64,000 nt of DNA from JAAFHZ01 sp964247085 (GTDB taxonomy: Bacteria; Cyanobacteriota; Cyanobacteriia; Cyanobacteriales; Chamaesiphonaceae). Below are positions 34,506 to 42,016 of the stretch, piece after piece (position 1 is the first letter of the stretch; each line of letters starts with the position of its first letter). A program made the position numbers and the translations under genes. A model generated the notes under the pieces. It did no database searches. It worked only from the letters and a program-made list of their open reading frames with translations, and was not told where the DNA came from. Location: NCBI GenBank assembly GCA_964247085.1, contig CAXTSX010000013.1:1-64000 (forward strand). The letters are read 5' to 3'.

Positions 34506-34937
34506 ATGGGCTTAGGGTCAAAGCGTAGAAACAATCATAGCCAAATGCCAGAAGTTAATCTGGTACCAATGATGGACGTGATTTTAACAATTCTCACCTT
34601 CTTCATTATTATTTCCATGTCTTTGTCGGGAGAATCGAGTTCGGTAGATCTGACTTTACCAAGCACCAAAACTGGTGTGTCTCAAAGTGCTCAGAAAGCT
34701 CCTGACCCGTTGATTGTCAATGTTGATAGTAAGAGTATTATCTATGTGGGTACCAAGAAACTCGATGACAACCAACTGGCTCAAGAAATAAAAGTCTATT
34801 TATCCCAGCATCCTACTGATGGAGCGGTGATTCTCAAGGCCGACAATAAACTTCCCTATTCCCGTATCATTGAAGTTTTAGGCCAAATGCGGGCAGTCGG
34901 TGGTGAAAAGGTATCATTAGCTGTCAATAAGGGATAG
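34506..34937 (+). CDS. exbD: ExbD/TolR-family stator protein
   Basis: 143 residues: short cytoplasmic N-terminus, one membrane helix beginning VNLVPMMDVILTILTFFIII with the proton-carrying Asp (MMDV), then a periplasmic domain (DPLIVNVDSKSIIYVGTKKLD..., ILKADNKLPYSRIIEVLGQMRAVGG) typical of ExbD. Second gene of the exbBD operon. A strong palindromic terminator follows. Confidence 0.93.
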   Translation: MGLGSKRRNNHSQMPEVNLVPMMDVILTILTFFIIISMSLSGESSSVDLTLPSTKTGVSQSAQKAPDPLIVNVDSKSIIYVGTKKLDDNQLAQEIKVYLSQHPTDGAVILKADNKLPYSRIIEVLGQMRAVGGEKVSLAVNKG

Positions 34938-34944
34938 CAAAAAA

Positions 34945-34978
34945 CAAAGACATTTTCTCGATCGAGAAAATGTCTTTG
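34945..34978. terminator. 34-bp perfect palindrome, bidirectional terminator
   Basis: CAAAGACATTTTCTCGA (34945-34961) is followed by its exact reverse complement (34962-34978). It separates exbD from the convergent TonB-like gene and has A/T tracts on its outer side. Confidence 0.8.
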
Positions 34979-35068
34979 CAAAGATAGCAACTGAATGAGA
35001 ACCTAGATCAAATCAACTAACAACTCAGTCTAGGTATGACCTATTGGATAGCCAGAGGGTAGCCCAAG

Positions 35069-36313
35069 CTAATTAGGCGGAGTATTCCAAACCACTACAA
35101 TTGTTCCTGATCCATCCTTGGCTGGAATAAGATTTAAGTAACGAGCAAATCCCCCTTGCCGAACTTCATAGAGATTTCCACCGCCATAACTACTTTTGGG
35201 CGTAACTTGAAAATTCCCCTGCTGTAAACTGCCCGCAAAAACACCGCTGTAAGCTGCATCCGGGTTTTGTCCGCCAATAAATCTAATACTGCCATCAATG
35301 CCATTTTTGACTTGCTTCTCTAGAAATCCTTTTTCATCTTGCCCATACTTATCGTGAAATGCTTTGGGATCGGGCAATTTCTCATCGGCATTGTCGCTTT
35401 GCTGGAAAGGCACCCGCCCTAGCGCCGCATCAAAAGCATTTTCCTGGGCGGATGCTACTTCGGTATTTCCTAAATTATCTGGTAAAGGTTTCTTACTTTT
35501 AACAATAATCGTACCTTTACCGCCTTCAAAGATCAGAGTTAAATACTCAGTAACACCACCTTTACTGACTTCGTAGACTTTTTTGTTATCTGTGTTAGTG
35601 GATATATTTGATTGGTAACTTTTCCCTTTAAGTTCATTGTCAAAAAAACTACTAACTTGTTTAAGGTCATCAGGAGTTTGTTGAGCAACCTTCTCGATCG
35701 CCTTGAGATCAAAAGCACCGGTAGTAGCATTGGGATATTTCGGGAAATCGCTGAAGGGCGTATTTAATGCTGGCGATTTCTGAGCAGCGGGGGTTGCGCT
35801 CGGTAAGGGTTTTACAATTGCTTTAGGAGAAACTTTTGGACTAGGTTTAACACTAGCTAAAGGTTTAGGCGAAATGCTAGGGCTTGGTTTAATAACAGGG
35901 GCTTTACTAGATTTTGGCTGAGGAGAAACACTGGGACTTGGTTTAATGGTAGGAATAGATTTAGGTGAAATTGCCAACTGCGGCAATTTACTGGCAGATG
36001 GTGATGGCGTGGGAGAAGGACTAGCGATCGATTTAACCTCCGGTGACTTCAGCGATGCCGATGGGGACGGCTGAGGAGTTACTGGACTAGGAGCCGCAGC
36101 GCTAGGACTCGTTGTTACTACTTCGGTTGGTAACTCCGTCAGCTTAACTTTTTCTTCTTTCGAGATCGGCGGTGCGGACTGCTCATGAACGCCCGCTAGC
36201 GGTATTAACAAAAGTAGTCCGTGCAAACCGATCGATATTAAAATGGCCGGCTTAAGCAAGCTGCGCCAAGAAAATGAGTTACTAGACTCATCAAGTATTT
36301 GAAGATTAGCCAT
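35069..36313 (-). CDS. TonB-like proline-rich periplasm-spanning protein with duplicated novel C-terminus
   Basis: 414 residues from the ATG at 36311-36313. Layout: short cytoplasmic N-terminus (to about 20), one membrane helix (LLKPAILISIGLHGLLLLIP, with the S-x3-H-like spacing seen in TonB helices), a Pro/Ser/Lys-rich spacer of about 150 residues (SPSPTPSPSAS, IKPSPSVSPQPK), then a globular C-terminus. That C-terminus is not the standard TonB_C domain: it has two related segments, YEVSKGGVTEYLTLI...GTIIV and YEVRQGGFARYLNLI...GTIVV. The convergent exbBD genes support a TonB role; the receptor partner is unknown. Confidence 0.75.
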   Translation of the reverse strand: MANLQILDESSNSFSWRSLLKPAILISIGLHGLLLLIPLAGVHEQSAPPISKEEKVKLTELPTEVVTTSPSAAAPSPVTPQPSPSASLKSPEVKSIASPSPTPSPSASKLPQLAISPKSIPTIKPSPSVSPQPKSSKAPVIKPSPSISPKPLASVKPSPKVSPKAIVKPLPSATPAAQKSPALNTPFSDFPKYPNATTGAFDLKAIEKVAQQTPDDLKQVSSFFDNELKGKSYQSNISTNTDNKKVYEVSKGGVTEYLTLIFEGGKGTIIVKSKKPLPDNLGNTEVASAQENAFDAALGRVPFQQSDNADEKLPDPKAFHDKYGQDEKGFLEKQVKNGIDGSIRFIGGQNPDAAYSGVFAGSLQQGNFQVTPKSSYGGGNLYEVRQGGFARYLNLIPAKDGSGTIVVVWNTPPN

Positions 36314-36797
36314 GAGAGTTATAAGTACACAGTAATTAATAAACGGGATGGAGCGAGCATCCAATTACCTGCGGTAAAAAGTCTTTGCTATCGCTCACAT
36401 GAAACCAATATGTAGTGTTTTTTTACTACAGGTATAGTTGGCTAGAAAATACAAGCTTAATATATTTACCGACTAGCATTTTAGATCAAATACGACAAGT
36501 CTACATCTAAAACATTGCGCTAAAACTCTCAAAAGAATGTGTATACAATTAACGTCCTTTACAACTCATGTTAACAGTTGTTTTCCAAGAAAAACCCTTA
36601 GCTTAACGCCCTCAAATAATAGCAGGTGAAACACCAAAGAATTAGGATTTCACCAGAATTTAATCTTGTTAACTATAACTTAACCTTTGTTTTACTTACT
36701 CTTATCTAGTGAGAAATACTATCTACCCTAGGCATGTCTAAACGCATTTCTAATCTACATATTTACAGACAGTCCTTTATCTTTAGATTTTATACCC
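36314..36797. other. 484-bp control region between TonB-like gene and pstS
   Basis: It holds the main Pho-box array (36668-36708, separate entry) and a weaker 11-bp-period series further upstream: ATTAACGT (36548), TTACAACT (36559), GTTAACAG (36570), TTTTCCAA (36581). The weaker one could serve either gene. Nothing coding is seen. Confidence 0.55.
36668..36708 (+). promoter_or_regulatory. Pho box of pstS, four tandem repeats
   Basis: GTTAACTA-taa-CTTAACCT-ttg-TTTTACTT-act-CTTATCTA: four 8-bp repeats at exact 11-bp intervals, 89 bp before the pstS start. This is the binding pattern of cyanobacterial PhoB/SphR. Confidence 0.85.
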
Positions 36798-37844
36798 ATG
36801 ATAACTACCAAGTCTTTGTTCAAACTACAGAAACTTATGCCGCTCGCTTTAGCTGGCATGAGCCTCTGCTTAATACCAGTTTTAGCCCTGGCCCAATCAG
36901 CCTCTTTGACTGGTGCTGGTGCAACTTTCCCAGAACCCCTCTACCAAAGATATTTTTCGGAATTTAAAAAGACTACCAACACTGATGTTCGGTACAACGG
37001 CATTGGTAGCGGTGGCGGTATCAAACAATTTATTGCAGAGACTGTAGATTTTGGGGCTAGTGATGCGGCAATGAGCGACACTGAGATTCAACAGGTCAAA
37101 AAAGGAGTTGTCATGGTGCCAACTGCTGGTGGAGCAGTGGCGGTGGTCTACAATGCACCCGGAGTTTCCAACCTAAAGTTGTCTAGAACTACTCTGCCAG
37201 CTATTTTCAGCGGTAAAATTACCAAGTGGAATGATCCAGCGATCGCTAAAGATAATCCTGGTGTTAGTTTACCTGGTAAATCAATTCGTTTAGCCGTCAG
37301 AGCCGATAGTAGTGGTACTTCCTTTATCTTTACTAACCATCTCAGTGCTGTCGATCCAGGCTTCAAGAGCAAAGTAGGAGCTACTAAATCACCCAACTGG
37401 TCAGGCAATACCCTCAAAGGTAAGGGCAATGATGGGGTCGCCGCTTTGGTTCAGCAAACAGAAGGTTCGATCGGTTATGTCGAAGCTGCATTTGCCAAAC
37501 AGGCTAAGCTACCAACTGCGTTGGTGCAGAATAAAGCTGGCCAGTTTGTGCCACCTTCCTTAGCAGAAGCCAATAAAGCCATCCAGTCAGTTAATTTCCC
37601 TTCTAATTTTCGGGTTTTCGAGGGCGATCCCCAAAAAGGCTATCCGATTACCGGCCTAACTTGGTTGCTGGTCTACACTCAATACGACAAGAGTAAAGGC
37701 GATGCAGTGAAGAAGTTAGTAAGTTGGATTTTGACTGATGGCCAAAAGCTAAACGCTTCCTTGGAGTACACCAAAATTCCTGATTCCGTAGCAAAGAAAG
37801 CAATTGCAGCGGTTAACAGTGGTGTCAAAGTTGCTGGTAACTAG
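36798..37844 (+). CDS. pstS: phosphate ABC transporter substrate-binding protein
   Basis: 348 residues. A signal peptide (residues 1 to about 32, ending ALAQSA) is followed by the PstS fold: LTGAGATFPEPLYQRYF, YNGIGSGGGIKQF, VDFGASDAAM, RADSSGTSFIFTNHL, the last holding the conserved phosphate ligands. Binds phosphate in the periplasm and delivers it to PstCA. First gene of pstSCAB and directly behind the Pho box; a hairpin downstream may raise its level over the permease genes. Confidence 0.97.
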   Translation: MITTKSLFKLQKLMPLALAGMSLCLIPVLALAQSASLTGAGATFPEPLYQRYFSEFKKTTNTDVRYNGIGSGGGIKQFIAETVDFGASDAAMSDTEIQQVKKGVVMVPTAGGAVAVVYNAPGVSNLKLSRTTLPAIFSGKITKWNDPAIAKDNPGVSLPGKSIRLAVRADSSGTSFIFTNHLSAVDPGFKSKVGATKSPNWSGNTLKGKGNDGVAALVQQTEGSIGYVEAAFAKQAKLPTALVQNKAGQFVPPSLAEANKAIQSVNFPSNFRVFEGDPQKGYPITGLTWLLVYTQYDKSKGDAVKKLVSWILTDGQKLNASLEYTKIPDSVAKKAIAAVNSGVKVAGN

Positions 37845-37867
37845 CATTTTTTGCAGGTGCTAAAAGC

Positions 37868-37902
37868 TGGGGGATTATTGTGACATGTCGATCGATCCCC
37901 CC
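37868..37902 (+). terminator. attenuator-like hairpin between pstS and pstC
   Basis: GGGGGAT (37869-37875) pairs with ATCCCCC (37895-37901) over a 19-nt loop. It may cause partial termination or stabilise the pstS message, as often seen after binding-protein genes. Confidence 0.5.
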
Positions 37903-37945
37903 ACTTCCTGAATACAATTTGCTCCTAATTCAAACGGTTTAAGTC

Positions 37946-38902
37946 TTGATCACAGAAAGCGAACACGACAACTATCTCCATACCAGTGATGGCTTCTCTG
38001 AATGGTTAGCCCGTTTATTTGGCTATGTCGTTCGGGGCGCAGCCCTCGTAAGTTTATTGCTGCTAGCGTGGCTGGCCACAATTGTCTGGCAACAGGCACA
38101 ACCGGCTCTGAATAAATTTGGTGGAGGTTTTCTTTTCAGCCAGATTTGGAATATTGGCGACAGCGTATTCGGAGCAGCTCCTTATCTCTATGGCACGATA
38201 GTTAGTGCCAGCATTGCTCTGGTGCTGGCAGTGCCGATCGGCATCGCCGTGGCTATTATCACCAGCGAAGATAACTTGTTACCCCCCAAGTTGCGCACCG
38301 TCTTAGCTTTCATGGTTGAACTAATTGCGGCCATCCCCAGTGTCATTATTGGCTTATGGGGAATCTATGTGATGATTCCGGCGATTAAGCCCTTTCAAAT
38401 GTGGCTCTATGAACGCTGGCAATGGTTACCATTTTTTAATACCGAACCGAGTGGTCCGAGTATGTTAGCGGCAGGTTTGATTTTAGCTCTGATGATTCTG
38501 CCCACGATTGCGGCCATTAGTCGTGATATCTTAGTCACTGTTCCACCAGAATTAAGTAGTGCTTCACTGTCTCTAGGAGCTACTCGCTGGGAAACTATCT
38601 TAAAAGTCAAATTGCCAGTAGCGGTGGCTGGGATTATTGGGGCGGTGATGCTGGGCTTGGGTAGGGCGTTGGGAGAAACGATGGCCGTCACGATGGTTAT
38701 CGGTAACTCCGCCCAGATTAATCTTTCAATATTAGATCCGGCCTATACCATTCCGGCAGTGCTAGCCAACGAGTTTGCAGAAGCTCTTGATCCACTGCAT
38801 ATCGGAGCCTTAATGTATCTGGCTCTGATCCTGTTTATATTGACGCTAGCTGTCAATATGCTGGCCTTGCTATTAGTCAAATTAGTGGAGAGGCATCAGT
38901 AA
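37946..38902 (+). CDS. pstC: phosphate ABC transporter permease PstC
   Basis: 318 residues and six membrane spans. The permease EAA-type loop is SASLSLGATRWETILKVKLP, followed by GLGRALGETMAVTMVIGN, a PstC hallmark. The start is TTG at 37946; no ATG lies near the conserved N-terminus. Pairs with PstA to form the channel; pstA starts 2 bp after its stop. Confidence 0.96.
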   Translation: MITESEHDNYLHTSDGFSEWLARLFGYVVRGAALVSLLLLAWLATIVWQQAQPALNKFGGGFLFSQIWNIGDSVFGAAPYLYGTIVSASIALVLAVPIGIAVAIITSEDNLLPPKLRTVLAFMVELIAAIPSVIIGLWGIYVMIPAIKPFQMWLYERWQWLPFFNTEPSGPSMLAAGLILALMILPTIAAISRDILVTVPPELSSASLSLGATRWETILKVKLPVAVAGIIGAVMLGLGRALGETMAVTMVIGNSAQINLSILDPAYTIPAVLANEFAEALDPLHIGALMYLALILFILTLAVNMLALLLVKLVERHQ

Positions 38903-38904
38903 TT

Positions 38905-39855
38905 ATGGAAGATGATAGCTACGTTTACAAGCCTCGACCAGACTATGAAATGCTTCTCCAGAAAAGGTATTGGGGCAGCCAGTTGTTGAATAAGCCACTA
39001 CCATTATTACGTAATCTGCTTAGTTGGCTTTTTTCCGGATTTGTATATTTATGCGCAGTTTGTGCGGTCATTCCGTTATTTTCCATTTTGTGGACAATCG
39101 TCCGACGAGGTCTGCCAGGTTTGAAATGGACAGTACTAACTGCAATTCCAGCACCGGTGGGAGTGACTGATGTCCCAGATGGGTTTGGTAACGCCATTAT
39201 GGGGACGTTGATGATTGTTGGGGTATCCAGCCTGGTGAGCATTCCCCTAGGAATTTTGGTGGGCATTTATTTAGCCGAATTTAACCAGGGCAGTTTGTTC
39301 GATCGCTATTTAAATAATACAGTGCGTTTTGCTCAGCGGATTCTGTCCAGTATCCCATCGATTATTATTGGCGTATTTGCTTATGGCGTAATTGTCTTTA
39401 CTACCAAAAAGTTTTCGGCGTTCGCAGGGAGCTTTGCTTTGAGCATTATCATGTTGCCGATCGTTGCACTGACGACTGAAGAAGCGATGAAGCGAGTACC
39501 TAACAACCTCCGGTTAGCAGCAGCTTCACTAGGCGGCAATAAATTTCAAGTCACAAGCCAAATTGTACTTAAATCGGCGTTGAATGGGATCACTACCGGC
39601 TGTCTGTTGGCGATCGCCAGAGCTGCGGGGGAAACAGCGCCGCTGATTTTCACCGCCTTGAACAGCCCCACCTGGCCAGAGGGTTTATTTGCGCCTGCTC
39701 CGTCCCTGCCAGTTTTAATTTTCAAGTATGCTAGTTCACCCTATGATGTCCAGAAAAATCTAGCTTGGACAGCAGCGTTGGTGTTGTTATTGCTGGTGTT
39801 GATTGGCAATATGGCCTCCCGGTTTTTCGTCAATCGTCGCCTTGTTTCCAAATAA
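38905..39855 (+). CDS. pstA: phosphate ABC transporter permease PstA
   Basis: 316 residues, six membrane spans, with an N-terminal hydrophilic segment of about 35 residues. Coupling loop LRLAAASLGGNKFQVTSQIV and ARAAGETAPLIFTAL are the PstA signature. The ATG at 38905 is preceded by GGAGAGG within the end of pstC, indicating coupled translation. Confidence 0.96.
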   Translation: MEDDSYVYKPRPDYEMLLQKRYWGSQLLNKPLPLLRNLLSWLFSGFVYLCAVCAVIPLFSILWTIVRRGLPGLKWTVLTAIPAPVGVTDVPDGFGNAIMGTLMIVGVSSLVSIPLGILVGIYLAEFNQGSLFDRYLNNTVRFAQRILSSIPSIIIGVFAYGVIVFTTKKFSAFAGSFALSIIMLPIVALTTEEAMKRVPNNLRLAAASLGGNKFQVTSQIVLKSALNGITTGCLLAIARAAGETAPLIFTALNSPTWPEGLFAPAPSLPVLIFKYASSPYDVQKNLAWTAALVLLLLVLIGNMASRFFVNRRLVSK

Positions 39856-39881
39856 ATTCAGCACATCTATAGTCCAATTCC

Positions 39882-40733
39882 ATGACCAGCAAAATGTTTG
39901 ATAATTTCTCACCAGATACTGACGATATCTTAGATAACGAAGAGTTCGATCGACAATCTCCCGATTTTCCGGTGATTCAAGTTCGGAATTTTAGTTTTGC
40001 CTATGGTCAGAAGCTAACGTTAGATAATATATCGATCGACATTACTCAGCATCAAGTTACGGCCATTATTGGTTCCTCGGGCTGTGGTAAATCGACCTTT
40101 CTAAAGTCGCTGAACCGAGTGGCAGAGCTAGAAGGCAAAGTCCAGATCAAAGGAAAGATCGATTTTCTGGGTCAGAATATTTACTCCCGGAATGTCAATG
40201 TGAATCGCTTACGACGACAAATCGGCATGGTTTTTCAGCGGCCCAATCCATTTCCCATGAGCATTTACGACAATATTGCTTACGGAGTTAAATTAATCAA
40301 AAGATTTTCTAGAAGTGAATTAGATGAAATTGTGGAGTTGGCTTTAACAGATGTGGCACTCTGGGAAGAAGTGAAGAATACCTTGGGGAAATCGGCGCTA
40401 GATTTGTCTGGTGGTCAGCAGCAGCGCCTATGTATCGCCAGAGCATTGGCCGTCCAACCAAAAGTATTATTAATGGATGAACCCTGTTCAGCACTCGACC
40501 CCATTTCTACTAGTAAGATTGAAGATTTGATCAACGATCTAAAAGCTAAATTAACGATCGTAATGGTCACTCACAATATGCAACAAGCCGCCCGAGTCGC
40601 CGACTATACGGCCTTCTTTAATACCGATGAAACCCGCATTGGTCAACTAGTAGAGTTTGGCAGAACCGAAAACATCTTTGGCATGGCGATCGATCCAGCC
40701 ACCCGCGATTATGTCAGCGGGCGGTTTGGCTAG
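39882..40733 (+). CDS. pstB: phosphate ABC transporter ATP-binding protein
   Basis: 283 residues. Walker A GSSGCGKST at about residue 67, Q-loop VFQRPNPFPMSIYDN (PstB-specific), signature LSGGQQQRLCIARALA, Walker B VLLMDEPCSALDP and the switch His in VTHNMQQAARV. An N-terminal extension of about 30 residues precedes the ABC core. Drives phosphate import. The nuclease-like gene follows 52 bp later. Confidence 0.97.
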   Translation: MTSKMFDNFSPDTDDILDNEEFDRQSPDFPVIQVRNFSFAYGQKLTLDNISIDITQHQVTAIIGSSGCGKSTFLKSLNRVAELEGKVQIKGKIDFLGQNIYSRNVNVNRLRRQIGMVFQRPNPFPMSIYDNIAYGVKLIKRFSRSELDEIVELALTDVALWEEVKNTLGKSALDLSGGQQQRLCIARALAVQPKVLLMDEPCSALDPISTSKIEDLINDLKAKLTIVMVTHNMQQAARVADYTAFFNTDETRIGQLVEFGRTENIFGMAIDPATRDYVSGRFG

Positions 40734-40785
40734 TTGATACTTGCCCTGCCACCAATTCATCCATCACCTAATCAGGAGATATTTT

Positions 40786-41691
40786 ATGCCAGCAGCAGGA
40801 AGATATACGGTGTTAACCGGTGAGTATCAAATCCGTAATTCCAAGGGTCAACAGCCCCGTCCCGATGGCGATACGATCAAATTTGTAGTGGATAGTCCCA
40901 AAGCTGTGAAAAAGCTCACTCGCTTTGGTGGGGTTGCCCCCGATATTGGCAAAACCGGTGGAATCAAATTGCGGCTGGAGGTGATTGATACTTTAGAAAC
41001 TCATTATCCGACCAATCGTGGTAGAGGTGAGGAAGTCCGACAAAGGTTGGATCTGGCTAATGCTGCTCGTGATGCTCTGGTAGAATTACTAGGATTTACT
41101 AATGTGGTATTCAACGAAGACTCCACTGTGAAATCAGCAGATAGTTTTACGGTGCGGGGTTTTATCCTGGCTAGTGGAATAGAAAGAAACGGTCGAGTAG
41201 TGGGTTTTGCCTACGCCGGAGAACAGCCTCCGGCTAATGATCAGCAGGTTATTCGCTTAGAGCCTCAATTGATGAACAGCTCGGCCAACATCCAAATATT
41301 GCAGCAAGGATTAGCCTATGCCACTTTGTACCAAACTTTACCCTTTGAACTAATTCAAGAAGCCCGTAAGATTGCGGGAGAGGCTCGCGATCAAGCAGCC
41401 GGAGTCTTTGGTGCTGAAGATATTGGGGTTGATAAATTTGCCCAGGTTGCCGATATAGATGCTTTACAAGAATTGGTAGTTATGCCGAAGTTATTTCGTC
41501 GGCTGGCCGATTTCTTAGTCACTACTGGAGATACTTTGAGCGAATTTGATGCCTGGATTCGTGACAATGGCAAAGACGACTCCTTGCTATTACCCAGCGG
41601 GGAAGTTGGGAATCTGCATGATTTGTATGAAGTGAATAATAACGAAATTGGCCTGCGTGTTCAGCCTGAAGATGTTCAGTTCTTGGACTAA
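40786..41691 (+). CDS. staphylococcal-nuclease-like protein in the phosphate operon
   Basis: 301 residues from ATG 40786 (AGGAG 7 nt upstream). It has the outline of a thermonuclease (SNase) domain: DGDTIKFVV near residue 27, LRLEVIDTLETHYP with the Arg and Glu of the SNase active site, and GRVVGFAYAG where the second active-site Arg would be. The spacing is stretched compared with SNase, so it is a diverged member. A helical C-terminal domain of about 100 residues follows. No clear signal peptide is visible. Its place behind pstB and ahead of the phosphatase fits nucleic-acid phosphate scavenging, but catalysis is inferred. Confidence 0.65.
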   Translation: MPAAGRYTVLTGEYQIRNSKGQQPRPDGDTIKFVVDSPKAVKKLTRFGGVAPDIGKTGGIKLRLEVIDTLETHYPTNRGRGEEVRQRLDLANAARDALVELLGFTNVVFNEDSTVKSADSFTVRGFILASGIERNGRVVGFAYAGEQPPANDQQVIRLEPQLMNSSANIQILQQGLAYATLYQTLPFELIQEARKIAGEARDQAAGVFGAEDIGVDKFAQVADIDALQELVVMPKLFRRLADFLVTTGDTLSEFDAWIRDNGKDDSLLLPSGEVGNLHDLYEVNNNEIGLRVQPEDVQFLD

Positions 41692-41722
41692 CTTAAAATC
41701 TTCTATTAATTAGCTGGACATA

Positions 41723-41752
41723 ATTAATATTTTATTAGTAATCACTTAACCT
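41723..41752 (+). promoter_or_regulatory. candidate Pho box before the alkaline phosphatase gene
   Basis: ATTAATAT (41723), ATTAGTAA (41734), CTTAACCT (41745) at an 11-bp period; only the last is a full match. A second weak pair, CTTGTTAA and CTTATTTA (41977, 41988), lies near the start codon. The rest of the 325-bp spacer 41692-42016 is AT-rich and shows nothing else. Confidence 0.45.
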
Positions 41753-42016
41753 GTAAATGATATTTTCTAGAAATATTCGATATTTCTTTAAATCTTTGCT
41801 TTGTGACGGGTATTTTATTTCATTAGTATTTCACAAAAATAATTAAATTGGCATTAGATTAAATAGCTATAAAGTTAGTATTTTTTAGTTCTTTCACTAC
41901 ATACAGGATGAAATAAATCAATTGCCTCAACCTTGATATCAGCGACAGCTGTTTAAGCAGCGCTGGAATTGACAGACTTGTTAACTGCTTATTTAGTGGA
42001 AAATTAGGTGGAGATT

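Noticed and set aside
35770..36090. tandem repeat array in the TonB-like gene
   Set aside because: It is a low-complexity Pro/Ser/Lys coding stretch without a fixed period.
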